In this document: piece by piece, positions 23,401 to 35,184 of the stretch
Numbering within the stretch: the first letter of the stretch is position 1
Layout of the letters: each line of letters starts with the position of its first letter
DNA from: Toxonevra muliebris
Taxonomy: Eukaryota > Arthropoda > Insecta > Diptera > Pallopteridae
Length of the DNA stretch: 64,000 nucleotides
Reading direction: 5' to 3'
Assembly: GCA_963691655.1 (NCBI GenBank)
Contig: OY829326.1
Span: forward strand, 143,734,998 to 143,798,997
Translations under genes and position numbers: made by a program
The notes under the pieces: generated by a model
Database searches by the model: none
What the model was told of the DNA's origin: nothing
The model's input: the letters and a program-made list of their open reading frames with translations, nothing else

Positions 23401-25925
23401 AATTATGTAAAAGTTTTTTTTATTCACAGCTGGTAAATACATTCATTTAACAATACATAAGCCAATCATATATTTCACCGAAGATGTGGAAAGAGAATAG
23501 GGTTCCCAGACGTATGGTTTTGGGAAGTATTTCAACAATGTACTTTATTCTTAGATTTGTACTTCTTTCGTACATATTTTTCGTAATTTATGTTCGTTTT
23601 TGAAATACATAAACGTTTTTTCAAAATGCAATTCAAAAAAATATGGGTATTCACAATCTGGAGTAAATTGTCTTGTATTCTGTATTTTTGGTAAATTTGA
23701 TATGTTTACAAAAACCAAATACATACGATTTTTAAATACTACAGTGCAAGGCCGTATTTAGAAGGGGGTTCTGGGGGTTCTGAACAACCTCCCCGCCCCA
23801 CCGTAATGTGGAAACTTTCTTCTATTTTTTGATATTAATTGCCAGTGGATGAAAAAAAAAAGTCAAAATAAAATCTATTGAACAGTTTTTAAATATTTTT
23901 TACTTCCATCGGTTTCTTTCTAAAAAGTCAAATATAAAAAAATAAACTTGAAATCTTAGTTACACTATGCGACCAGATCCGATTTGTTTTCTTCGACATG
24001 AGGTTTGATTTTGGATACAAAAAGAGAAGGTGATGCTGAGCAATTCTGCATTTATAGTTTTTCTAGGTCAGTAACTGTTTTTGATTTACAGTTTCGGGTT
24101 TAGGGCTCATTTTTCTGGATTTCGAAGCTTGTAACACGCCAGTGTTCAGCTCTCTAATTTTTAAAAATGGCCAAAAATTCTATTTCAGGGTTTTAAATCC
24201 CATTTTTTCTAAAACGTGGCGTGATGGGAAATTTTCGAACACAGATTCGTGTTCAGTATAAAAAACTAGGAACCACTTTATTAGCAAAGCCCATGTAGGG
24301 CAGTAGTAGTGGATCAGTTCCAAAGTTCTAGGAAACAATCTTAAAATGTAATTAATTCTTTAACCCATTATTGCTCAGAGCACCCCGACTCGGAAGACCT
24401 CTTTCAATGCAGTAAGTGCACGAATTTTGGGAATATAAGCCAACCTCATCCGGATTCCTTATCATGGCCCGAATTCCCACTGATAATCATTTGAAAAAAA
24501 TTAACCTCTGACTATTTTTAGTATTTTTGGTAATTGTTTTGAGGTCGGGCTTATCATCAGTAATGTCAATTTTCTTCGAATAAAAACCACCCCGAAAAAA
24601 ATCCTGGCTACGGCCCTGCTACAGTGCGTTCGGGTACCATATCCATGTGGAATGCGTGACTACAGCTTGCGGTTACTGTAGTTCTGCTGAACATCTACCA
24701 TGAAAATACTGGTAGAACAGAGTCACACAAGCCACGTTTCTACGATGCTCCAATTAGTCAATAGAGCTGGAAATACTTCTGTCTCCTATTAATTAGCTTT
24801 ATCACTCTATGTTGAATACGGTCCAGGTCCAGTTCTAGTTATGTTCGTGAACCTCCTGCCCATAAGTGTGAATTATACTCCATTTTGGGACGGATATAGG
24901 TGATGTAGATCATGCGGAGATCAGTCGGAGTGAAGAAAGCCGATTTAGAAAGCCGAAGCTGCTTCTTTCGACACGTCAAAAATATGATTATTCCAACATT
25001 CCCAGAACTTCTAGAGTCGCACACTCCGCAATAACCACCCCATCCATAACTAGGAGGTTAACAGAGGGTTGGGACATTCGTTTGTGAGATAACAGGCAAC
25101 ATTGTGTCTTACGCGCATTGAATTCAACTCTGTTCGTGAGACCCCACTCAGAGATTGATTGGATATCATTATTGAGTGAGTCAAACATGCCGTTTTCTCT
25201 CAATCTCCAAAGAGCAAATTCATGCAAATATCAGTTCATGGACTTTTGGTCATATTTTTTTCTTCGTGAACAAATACTTTCTTACTCCCTTGAATTTGGA
25301 TGCAAATTCGTACTAGACAAATCCACAAACAGACCTAATGGTTAATTACAATGGTTGCGTAAAATTTGAAAAGCTGATTTCAGCGTGTGTTTGAAACGCG
25401 TCGCAGCGGTTTTTCTGATTAGCAAAGCTGCTTCCATTTGCATCCTATTTTAGTAATCATATTATATTTCTGAGATTTCAGGTCAGCATGATTTCTCAAA
25501 ACTTTGACAGTTGACAAACACAAGTCCGAAATCGTCCATAATTTCAATTTTAGAAGGAAACTGTCAAAACTTGGAAAGAGGAGGATAGACGAAAGGGATA
25601 TCCCCCTTATATCCACCATATTTGACATTTTCCAGAAACAAGTTTCCTCGTCTAGTCTACTTCTCTAACAAATCTTTGCGCCAAATGATCGACAACAATT
25701 AGGTACTCCTAGTATTTTTCTATAAGTAACATGTCAATTCTGTTCACATATTTGTGGCCAACTAAAAAATTCACCATGGACTGATTTAGAATCACTCTGA
25801 GACAACATGAAATAATTGGGATAAATTTTGCATATATTTAATAAATTGATAAATTATATAAAATACATTTTTATTGTTGCACTTACCACGTAACAGGATT
25901 TATAAAATGATTCCATTAAATCCAT
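17473..25925 (-). CDS. Zfyve1-like: ZFYVE1/DFCP1-like protein, copy C
   Basis: The nine exons are 25925-25887, 23233-22886, 22832-22622, 22150-21738, 20284-20154, 20087-19895, 18616-18421, 17929-17837 and 17774-17473. They total 1926 nt (641 aa) with no internal stop. Layout: N-terminal P-loop domain (GNPGEGKS, residues 66-73; DTKG at 111-114), a Cys-rich finger (YFSCPEDCKSCGQLCQNYMG), a CRYCG motif, then FYVE1 in exon 7 (YKHHCRGCGEGFC) and FYVE2 in exon 9 (WVPD, CKRHHCRRCGQAVC). DFCP1 proteins bind PI3P through the tandem FYVE fingers and act at ER/omegasome and lipid-droplet surfaces. Compared with copy A, the switch threonine block (CTIG) is deleted, DTEG has become DTKG, and exon 5 lacks about 11 residues including a YAW segment. 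The P-loop itself is intact, so partial nucleotide binding is possible. Confidence 0.87.
19108..19740. mobile_element. Nested pair of MITE-like inverted-repeat elements in copy C intron 6
   Basis: The outer ends ATGCCGTGGTTA (19108) and TAACCACGGCAT (to 19740) are inverted repeats. Inside, a second pair starts at about 19352 (CTGTGGTTATATT) and ends near 19668 (AATATAACCAGGCAC). The inner element is flanked by TAAG on both sides. It contains many CACCGAGCAC/CACCGAACAC motifs, including a GCTCGGTGTA hairpin at about 19452-19475. There is no coding capacity. Confidence 0.6.
20285..21737. other. Copy C intron 4, no gene seen
   Basis: The intron is 1.45 kb. It contains scattered GTACTCGAT/ATCGAGTAC words near 20.63 and 21.2 kb in opposite orientations, which may be ends of a decayed element. 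Nothing firm can be assigned. Confidence 0.3.
23747..24618. mobile_element. Non-autonomous hAT-type element with 8-bp target duplication
   Basis: The element begins CAAGGCCGTATTTAG and ends in the complement of CAGGGCCGTAGCCAG. It is flanked by CTACAGTG on both sides (23739-23746 and 24619-24626). An 8-bp duplication plus CA-starting short TIRs is the hAT hallmark. It is 872 bp with no transposase frame. It lies in intron 1 of ZFYVE1-like copy C. Confidence 0.75.
24650..25230 (-). pseudogene. LINE (non-LTR) reverse transcriptase C-terminal remnant
   Basis: The minus strand reads WGLTNRVEFNARKTQCCLLS, then VLGM, KSAFFTPTDLRMIYITYIRP, KMEYNSHLWAGGS and further down NWSIVET and a degraded HGRCSAEL block. 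This is the thumb/C-terminal part of an insect Jockey/CR1-like ORF2. It is broken by frameshifts (near 24.99 and 24.84 kb) and truncated on both sides. It sits in intron 1 of copy C, just downstream of the hAT element. Confidence 0.72.
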
Positions 25926-27855
25926 TTCACTTTTTACTTATTTGCTATTGTAAAATTTAGAAAATTAGTTTTTGGCAGTCGTTGAACTCTTTGGTAAAAA
26001 ATTTGTTATCACTTAATTTTAAAATTGCACTTTTCAATATTTCGTTTTGAATATTTTAAAAAAATTTTTTTCTTATCTATATATGTTCTTATTCACTATT
26101 TAGCTATTTATATATTTTTAAGGACAACTGCTTCCTGCTTCCTAGAGCAGAGTTAGAAAGCGAATGGCAAAAATCTTGCATACTGGAAAAATACATAACC
26201 TTGCAGGTAAAACATATAAATAAACAACAAACGAAACGAAAAAAGTAATAAATACCTTTCGTTCGCCTATTTCTTTGGATGATCTTAAAGACATTAAACT
26301 ATCCCTTATCATTATATACATATATACATTCATGTGCATCTACATACAGGTATGTATGTTTTCTGTAGATTTGTAGGAGCAATTTGCGGAAATTTTAAAG
26401 TACATGTGCACACATTTGTGCATACAACGCACGTAGAAAACGGGAAAAACCCGGAACTCTGAACATATGCAAAACAGACACATACAAACATACATATACA
26501 GGCATGTTCCAGAATCTGAGTGAAAGTGAATTTGAAATCGAGTGAAATTGTTTTTGGTGTTCTAGAAACCGAGTGAATTCATATTCACTATTTTTTTTTA
26601 ACTCGTTGTAATGTTTGCAACTCGCTGTAATTTTCAATCAGCTGATTGTTGGCGCAAGGAAAAAAACAAAACAACTTGTGAAAATTTAAAAATATTAATG
26701 CTTTAATTGTATATGCGTTGTGTTTAATTAAAAAAATGCATACAAAAATATATGTATAAAATTACCTTTTTCCAATCAGATACATTTCCGTTTTTGGTTG
26801 GTTGGGTGGTTGGTTGGTTAAGGAGGCTGACCCACAGCACACCCACTGTGGATCAGAAAGAGCGCTATAGAGGCGTTTTGAAACCACTTTCTCACCGAAC
26901 TAGAATTAAAGTTGGACTTGTACTACCCCAGGTGGGCTCCTGAAAACTGCTAAATTTCCACATTGCTTACCACAAATTTCTAAAACTGTTCTGGAAATCC
27001 AGAAAAAAGGGTAACTGAGTTGCAGTTTATAGAAAAAATAGGCATAGAAAAAATTGCAGGGAAAAAATTTACCGAGAAAATATCCAATGAAGTAGTCACT
27101 TTTATTTAATATGTCATATTTATTAAGAAAATTATTTAATTTTTATTCATATCAAGTTTAATTTTTACAGTTTAATTTTATAAATTCGGGAAAACTTCGG
27201 GAATTCCAATGACGTTCTTATAGAGATAGTTCTTAAGTGCAAGCCTATCTCAGATTGTTCTGTAAAGTAAATTTTTCAGTTCGACTATTAAAAATTATAT
27301 TGAATATTAACATAAACTAAATTATCAACGAATAGATACATTTTATACTACATAGTTATATGGAAATAAATTCTCATTCAAATACTAGCTCTAAATTTAT
27401 GAAAATATATACATTTTTTAATGTTGAAGTGCTTAGGTAAAGTCTTTAATCTAGGTATAAATGGTAATGATATTTAAAAGTAAGAGTCAAATTCTATTGC
27501 ATTTCTTCAATTTAAGGATTTGGAGTTGAAATCACCAATTTAACAACTGTATTGAAAACTTAATATATAATTGATTTAGAGATTTTGTTTTGATATTTGT
27601 TTGTTTCAGTTATCATTTCCTACTGCACTTGTCATAATCAAAAGAGCTTAAATTATTTCTAAGTAAAACTAAGTAAAACTTGTTGAGATATTCTTGTTTT
27701 ATGTATATAAATTTAAAATCTATGGTGAAAAATAACAACATTCTTTTGTCGTAAGTTTTAATAAAAATAAAATTATATTAAATTTTAAAATCTCGATGTA
27801 AATAATTTCAACAACCATTAATTTTCCTACGTTAAGGCGAATTAATGACGGCCGC
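25926..27855. other. Intergenic region between copies C and B
   Basis: It is upstream of copy C (promoter side) and downstream of copy B. No gene is recognised. It contains an imperfect (GGTT)n run at 26796-26821 followed by a GC-richer block. A small GTGAATTCATATTCAC palindrome lies near 26570. No TATA/initiator pair can be called with confidence. Confidence 0.4.
26796..26821. repeat. Imperfect (GGTT)n microsatellite
   Basis: Six GGTT-like tetramers with one GGGT variant, followed by AAGGAGGCTGACC. Confidence 0.7.
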
Positions 27856-30800
27856 CTAAATACATCCATCACAGACACGCACTTCATTTTTCCATCCAAA
27901 TTCAGGTACGCGTTGGCGATCTCTTGAGCATGCATCACACACAGCTTGTCCACAACGGCGACAATGATGACGCTCACAACTTTTATTGACTGATTTGCTT
28001 GATCTCCTGGAATTGTATCGGCCTCTTACTAAGAGGCCTTTTGCTTCAGCTATTTCTAATTCTTCGGCACTACCAAAATGTGCTTTACATATATAACAAT
28101 TCTGTGTAGCAGAATCAGAAACCCAGTAAGTAGGTCGTACAAACTCTGTGATGATATCTGTATAAAAGTTATAAATCAAATTATATGTAAATATTTATGA
28201 AAGCTGTTTTGTAAAACAAACCTTTTGGATAATTCCACGCCGTTGCTTTTAAATCTTTTATTGTATTCAATATCGTTTCACCACATTTCCGTGGAAATAC
28301 ATCAATGGGGGAAGTTGGAGCTGTGGTAGATATAAAAATTTGTTTGGTTTTTTTTTTTTTAAAGATGGCACAAATAAGAAAATAAATAAAAATAAATATT
28401 TACCTGACACTAACTCACAAGCCTTGCCTCTTACTAAGGCATGATAGCAATTCGTGCATACACGCACTGGAGAATGCCAAGCACGTCCAGGTACTTCTAT
28501 GTTATGCTTACTACATGAATGGCAGAATCCTTCGCCACATGCTCGACAATGATGCTTATGTAGACCAGACTTTTCGAAATTTGCGTTGCAGTTATAGCAG
28601 CTCTAAGCAAAAACATAAAAATTAACTTATGACATAGGCCGTTTTATTCAGACAAAATCGAAGTTTCTATCTCCTTTTAGATATACTCGTAACTGTAATT
28701 CTTATTATAACTTACTTCAATTTGATCATTTGGTTTCCAATAGCTCGGTGCTACGGTATCCGCAATTGTGTCTGAAATCCTTTTTATTGGCTCTGATAAA
28801 TAATTTGAGATAGCTTGACCAATTTGTGTAGCTCCTTCGAGTACGTTTCGTGCCTCATAGGTAGGAACTGATCTGGGTATGTCGGACCACACATGTACAA
28901 CATCATGTCTGATTGGCAAAAAAAAAAATATAATTAATATAGAATTTTAAAATATTTAATAAATTATTATATGTACCTAACTGCATATACCTCTGGTGAC
29001 TTATTACCATACCAATACTCCCGAGCACGATAAATTTCACCACAATGGGGACAATAAATTGCTGAACCTTTCCAAGCATACTGTGCGAACGTATACAGTG
29101 AACCACCGCTTTTTGGAAGTGCATTCATATCGACTTTAACCTAACAAAAATTTCAAGTTCAAAATATATATTATTCTAAAGAATTAAGTATAATCGACAT
29201 AAGCCTGTCTGATCATATTGATATTTCAACTAATGTCAGAACTTTGCCATCCTAGCACTATTTCATACACTTACAGTCTTTTCAACAAGAACGTGTACGG
29301 CCTAAGGCCTTCAAAAAATGCACCAATCAAAAAAAAAAAATTCCACATTATTTTTAAACACTTTTTTGTCCAATGCGCTGACATATCAATATACTGTCCA
29401 TTTAACAAAATTTTGAGTAATTTCGTGGTAACGCGAGGTCATATTATCTCTAGCTTTTCGGTGTACGATTGCGGCAAACACCGACATTTTGACTTAATCT
29501 GTCGTTTCAATTGGAGAATGCTCTTAGCATTTTTTCTGCTCATTTTAAGCTTCATAATTGCTCAAAACATTTCAATGAGGTTAGCATCTGAAGATTGAGA
29601 GGCTCAGTCCAAAAATTCTTATCCAATTTTCCTTTTTTCCTGCACAAGCGACTTTGATGTTTAGGGTCCTGCCCTCTTAAAGCACTCAATTTCGATTTCT
29701 TTTCCCAAACCAATTATTGGCGGAAGATAAGAGTCTATGCTGGTATAAATGGATTATGTACTAGATATCCAAATTTCTCGTAAACATGATTATCCTGTCG
29801 AAACTCTATTTTTAAAAGCATCCCCAAACATGAGCTTTTCCTGGATGCTTAACTAATCTCAAAACCATCTTACTACCCTTAATGGACACAATGCACGTTT
29901 TATGGTCCCTGCTGTCCATAAAAAAGATACGTCTGTAAAGGCCACATCGCTGCAATCATTATCCATATGTTCGACAGCCCTCTCCTGCCATTTTTTTTTT
30001 TTTTTGTTTTGCCGTCAATAAGAGAATTCAAAATGACTTTGGATTATACTTTCAAGTGAAATAGTAGATTTGGCTTCAAATACTCACGCTATCACCGAAT
30101 CCTGCTGGTGTGATTTTCCTCTAGAAGCACAATGATTTAGTAAGCTGTAAACAATCTGGTGTCTTAAAAAAAGCTGGTTCCATTTCTTTACGACTGCCTT
30201 CAACTTCTCAAGATATTTGCAGTACCTTCCTAGGACAATTTGGATTCCTTTGGATGCGAGCAAACAATGGCAGCTTAAAAACGTTTTGCACACACGGACT
30301 ACGGTTTGAAAAATAGCTTAAACAACAAAATTATAATTGCGATTGTTTGAAGGCGCCATTCGCAATAAAATATTGAATGTTTAAAATTAAGTTCAACTTG
30401 ATACTTAAAGTTGTTCGTACAATTAAGCCGTACACGCTCTCGTTGAAAAGACTGTGCATATATACAGCAGTTTAAATAATTTACGGGAAAGAATTTAGTT
30501 TCAAAAACTTATAACTTACAATCGACACAATTAACATATTCAATTCGAATGACAACACAATGACATACCATAAGCACTACAAAAAACAACTCTACAGATA
30601 AGCCAATAAAATTAGGATTAAATGAGCGAGTGCAGTAGACCAATTCTAATGATAAGCCAATAGCATTAGCATTAGAAAAACCAATTCGAATGTTTAAAAA
30701 CATTATCATTAGCATTAGAACAATTGAAATTTGAAGCTGCTTACATCAAAGATCTCACGCTCTTATTTTAAGAATGAAGATTTACTAAATAATAATTTTG

Positions 30801-33800
30801 TCTTACACTTTCTATTATTTTAAAATATATCATGTTTAAAGAGTACCAGAGTTGTCTACTAAGCTATTGTTCAAGCCATGCTCCATGGAATCCTGAAGAT
30901 CCGCGAAATTTTCTAGAGGTTCCGCGGGAATATGTTAAATTTTTAAAAGAGCAAGTTTGTTTTCAAATCCACATCATTAATGCTGAATTTTTTAAAATGA
31001 TGAATTTGTAATATAAGCTTAAAGTTTTAAACATGAACTTTTTGTTTTATTTGCGATTTTATTCTAAGAGTTCCACGAAAACGAATATCATCCAAAACGA
31101 CTCCGCGGACGAAAAAGTTTGAAGACCACTGGTCCAATGACCTTTATATAGTACACTTTAGAAATTTTATGCATGCACATAACTTTCTTTCAAAAAACTA
31201 TTTTCTAAAAGAATCTAAAAATAAGTAACTATAAAATAAAATATAATCTTGCATATTTTTCTGAGTTATGTTGACGTTTGTGTTTAATTTTTCTTCTACC
31301 TTCGCTTCCGCATTCGCGAATGTCAGCTTTCAATACGGAAATATATCGCACATAAAAATTTTAAATACGTAATATACTCGGTCGTATATCTAATTTTATC
31401 AAGTTCGAGCTATAAGTTTTTCAGTTCGGGAGCCCAATTTTTCGACACCTTTATTGAAACTTACCTCCACGCCTCTTTTGTCCCAACAACGCCTACAAAT
31501 ATACTCCTTGTTCATATATTCCGCATTGTAAGAACATCTACCTTTGGTTTCATGCCTCAAACAATCATTCATGTGCCCCATATAATTATTACAACGTTGG
31601 CCACATGCTACGCAATTTATTGTGCACGTAAAGTATTGCTCAGGAAATAAAAATTTATTATCGCCCTTGCAAAAAAGCATTAAATGCAAATCTTGCAATA
31701 TTTTCAATATTACTTTTGGTGTTCGCAAAGATCGAATGTTATTTTTTTTTATCTGTAGTGTGATTTCTTGTTTTAAAGATCTATAATCTGCTGGTTTGTT
31801 CATGCATTGTTTGCCAATATAACGCATGGAGCTAAAAGCTTTAGTATCATCATTAAATTTTATGATATCTGAAAATAGTTAAAATATTGATTTATTTGTA
31901 TGAAGAGTCCAAACTTGTGTTGGTTAATCGATTTTCTTGTAAAGAAAAATCAATGTTTATTATGAAAATTGAATTTTTGTTTAACTTACTAGTTGATGAA
32001 GGTTCATAAATGAGCTGACGAAAGGCTATAAAAGCTGGCGCCTTCTCTTTGATAGTCGCAGGCACATCTATAAACAATAAAGCTATTGCTAAATATGTTT
32101 TAAATGCTGTTGAAGCACATTGCAGAAAATCATGCACATCACTGTCTACACTGAGCAAACCTGTGTGATAGATGACCACATCCGAAATGGCTAGAAGCTA
32201 TAAAAGATATGTATATAGTAGAAAAACAACAAGTCAAGGAAATTAAGAACAATGAAATACATAAATGAACAACGTTTTCAAATAATTAGAATTTACTAAC
32301 AAAAGTCGGTGGTCGAAACTTTAAGAACTTTAACGGCAATTTCCGGTCGGCTTTGCCAACAAACAGAACATGCGTTATTGGACGGCAGCAAGCCCACATG
32401 TACTGCATGAGGCACCATTGTATCCACAAAAAGTGACTGTTTGGTGCGCTTTTCATGCTGACGGCGTCATTGACCCTTTTTTCTAGTTGATGATGATGGC
32501 CGCCAAGTTACAGTCAATAATGACCATTATAGAGCGATGATAAACTGGACCCATCAATTGGCTACCGAGATCGTGCGATCTTAAACAGTCTGCAGAGAGA
32601 ACTTGGCGGCATCTCTAATACTATGCGTTTTATTTAAAAATGAAAATGGATACTCCTTATTGGAATACCCTTTACTAAGTTATAACACTTACCATAACCA
32701 GTATCTTATTCAGTTGATCACAAAGTTTTCCTGTATTGAAACCTATACATTCTAGGTATATAACCTGATCCTCAAAGTTTCTTGCTGCATGTACTGCAAA
32801 CGAATGTGTAGCGGATACATTAAAAATCTCTTTACCACCGAAGAACGCACGGTTCATCATGATGGATGTGGCGTCGCCAGCTTTGCCAAATATAGAGACG
32901 ACTTTCAGTTTCTCATTTCTCAAGCACTTTAATTTTTTCTCAAATTTTTCAGTTGTATCTATAAATAGATCCCCATTAAAATTCATAATGGGAAATGATG
33001 CACTCCATTTGTCTTTCTGAAATAAAAAACAATTACATAAGGACGATGTTATGTTGAAGAGCTGCTTATTGCCACGAGCTGTTCCTGTTTTGATATAAAA
33101 TGGAGAATTGAGAGTGAGAGAGTAAGATTTGATCAGCATAGCCATCAAATCACAAGATCAAAACTGCGTTATGTTGTGAAATTATTCGCAATAACTTACT
33201 TTAAGGAGAAAAATAATAGGGGAGAGGACCCCAAGATGGACATTGAGTATAAAATAAGGCATAACATAAAGTGACAGCACCTTCTGCTTTATCTCATAAT
33301 AAAAATTTATCTCTGTGACCCAATCTATTGTTCTTTCATACGGTATATAGCAATTTAAGATATCTTATTCGGTTTGAGTTCTAGAGCATTAGCTCAGAAC
33401 TATGTCCATCTTGGGACCCTCTCCTCTACAGAATAATGCATGACTGTTGTGTTAGCATGAGTTTGAGCATGACCGATTTTTTGTAATCATAAAAGAATGA
33501 TGAATTTCGAACTTTGACATTTCTTCGTCACTTTTTTGTATGCTCATGAGGACTGGCTCTTCTTCTCGCGATAAATATAAACTAAATCTGGCACTGTGCG
33601 TCAAATTTAAGGTCATCGTATTGGTCATGAATGAATCAAGCACAAAATGAAAGTATCATATATATAGTAATCAAAAATCGACCAAAAATTTGCTCTGGTC
33701 AATTCCCAAAAGTTTTTGAGATTCAAGCGATTTTTTTAATTTTTTCAATTTCTATCATTTTTTATATTAGTCATATTTCGAAAATTTTTATGAACAAACA

Positions 33801-35184
33801 TTCACAGTGCAAAATATCTGAAAATTAGCAGTTTTGTCGTTGTTTTATATGGTGACCTCAAGTTTAAATATTTGTTCACTTCCTTTGAAAACTTGAGTTT
33901 TGTTGTGGGTCACCCTAAAGTCCACAATGATAATTTCAGATGAATCGTTTACGATAAATAGAGGGTCAGCAAATACGAATTTGGCTTCGGTTTTGGTCTT
34001 TCGCCTCTTGTTTCTTGTAGTTCAAGAAAGGATTCAATGAATAGTTAAAATTTAGTTTTGCGGATTCTGGTTTCCTTACGGTCCCAAAAGGGTTAACAAA
34101 ATCCATGTTGTTTCTGCTGCAAATCTTAAATCTAATTCTGCACTTATTTAAATTAAAACTTTACTAAAAGTTGAAAAATTATGTAAATAATTCATGGTTT
34201 TTCACATAAAACGTTTTCTTATTGATTTTCGCATGCTAAATTTGCATGCAGAGCTGCATCTGTTCAATAATAATCAAATAAATAATGTGAAATCGGTAAT
34301 TTTTGAAAACTTATAGTGCTTGAACTTTTTTTATAACAAAATTTGAGCATTGATTGAATTAATCCTTTCGTTGATTTTGTACAATACAAATCACAATCAC
34401 TTTTATTCCATTCATTCAACAGAGGACAAATTTTGACAGCAAGTAAATAGTTTTTAAATTACATAACCTACTATAAAGTACTTTTAGGTTTTTTGATTAC
34501 CGATCATTAGAGCTTATGCTATTTTTTAAAAGCCTTTTTCTTTGAAGTCAAGTCAAAAATGCAATGTGCAAAAATTTATCATCAAAACTGATTGCATTAT
34601 TAATAAAAAAATTTATAACTCTTTGCTAAGTGAAAATATTACTTTCCAAGTATGTTCATAAAAGATAAAAAAAATATAAAAATCCAAAAATTGAAGAAAA
34701 AGCATTAACGGATTTTTGTCTATAGCTGCAGGAGTATAATTATTCAACCTTTAATAGAGGTCAAACAAGGATATGTAGAAGCTTGAAACTTGTTTTTGTT
34801 AGTTGTAAAAGTCTTAAGTAATCACGAATTTCACTCGAATTAAAAAAAGAGCTTAAAGGGTTAAAGAACCCTCAGAGCACCAATGAGCTCATGTTCTGAT
34901 CGGACCTGCGGTTAAAAATGTATCATGGTTATGTAATAGAAAAAGAAATCACATAAATTTCGTCTTACATCGGAAAACTAGATTTTAACTCAAGCTTTTA
35001 ATAAACAGATACCAAGATGTCTTAAGAAGCACCCCGGAAAGTTCTTTAAAATTTATCAAATTAAATTGCATTTATAAAATTAAACTCAATTCTTACAAAT
35101 ATCTTTAAATCATGCACTTACGATGAAATTATATTGAGTGTCGTCCAAGTAAACTGATTTCATTTTATTATTTAATGGCTCCAT
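27856..35184 (-). CDS. Zfyve1-like: ZFYVE1/DFCP1-like protein, copy B (degenerate P-loop, intact FYVE fingers)
   Basis: The nine exons are 35184-35122, 33016-32693, 32197-31990, 31868-31465, 29140-28977, 28908-28716, 28602-28404, 28320-28222 and 28157-27856. They total 1956 nt (651 aa) with no internal stop and the same intron phases as copies A and C. The P-loop reads GKAGDATS (residues 65-72), so the essential Gly-Lys is Ala-Thr. DTEG is ECIG (110-113), the CTIG switch block is deleted, and the IIFHET block in exon 3 is IAFRQL. Zinc-binding parts remain: YFTCTINCVACGQRC and ICRRC in exon 4, HKHHCRACGEGFCHSC (FYVE1), and WVSD with CERHHCRRCGQAVCDAC (FYVE2). It therefore looks like a pseudo-NTPase that could still bind PI3P. 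An open frame across nine exons argues against a simple pseudogene. Confidence 0.86.
29273..30454 (-). mobile_element. Decayed Tc1-like element (DD34E type) in copy B intron 4
   Basis: The inverted ends match over about 30 bp: ACAGTCTTTTCAACAAGAAC on the left, and on the right the complement of CACAGTCTTTTCAACGAGAG. The minus strand carries frameshifted transposase text, including MDSRDHKT, LRLVKHPGKAHVWGCF and SSDANLIE. The last is the third catalytic block with Glu. Several stops show it is inactive. Length is about 1.18 kb. Confidence 0.72.
30853..31133. mobile_element. Possible hAT-like fragment
   Basis: The right end reads GTTTGAAGACCACTG, the complement of the common hAT terminus CAGTGGTCTTCAAAC. 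The left end CAGAGTTGTCTACTAA is a weak match, and the 8 bp flanks do not agree. GC-richer blocks with CCGCGG-type words lie near both ends. Confidence 0.3.
32251..32672 (+). pseudogene. Internally deleted mariner/Tc-like transposase remnant in copy B intron 2
   Basis: The plus strand starts with ATG at 32251 and reads INEQRFQIIRIY (helix-turn-helix start). It then jumps to a mid-catalytic block (FANKQNMRYWTAASPHVL, PLYPQKVTVWCAFHADG, VTVNNDHYRAMIN). At least one stop and one frame change are present, and the catalytic C-terminal part is missing. The end TGAAAATGGATACTCC resembles a terminal repeat. Confidence 0.6.
33017..35121. other. Copy B intron 1
   Basis: The intron is 2.1 kb. Apart from the MITE at 33217-33428 and a small inverted repeat (GGTGACCTCAAGTTT with its partner at about 33851-33915), I see no gene. 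Confidence 0.4.
33217..33428. mobile_element. 212-bp MITE with 27-bp inverted ends, TA-bordered
   Basis: The ends TAGGGGAGAGGACC (left) and TAGAGGAGAGGGTC (right, complement) continue into the identical CCCAAGATGGACAT. The TA borders suggest Tc1/mariner-type mobilisation. It is noncoding and lies in copy B intron 1. Confidence 0.62.

Noticed and set aside
29218..29598. Plus-strand ORF of 126 codons
   Set aside because: It lies within the decayed Tc1 element, antisense to its transposase text.
27856..35184. Copy B as a plain pseudogene
   Set aside because: Despite the ruined P-loop, all nine exons keep phase, splice sites and zinc ligands with no stop, which random decay would not preserve.
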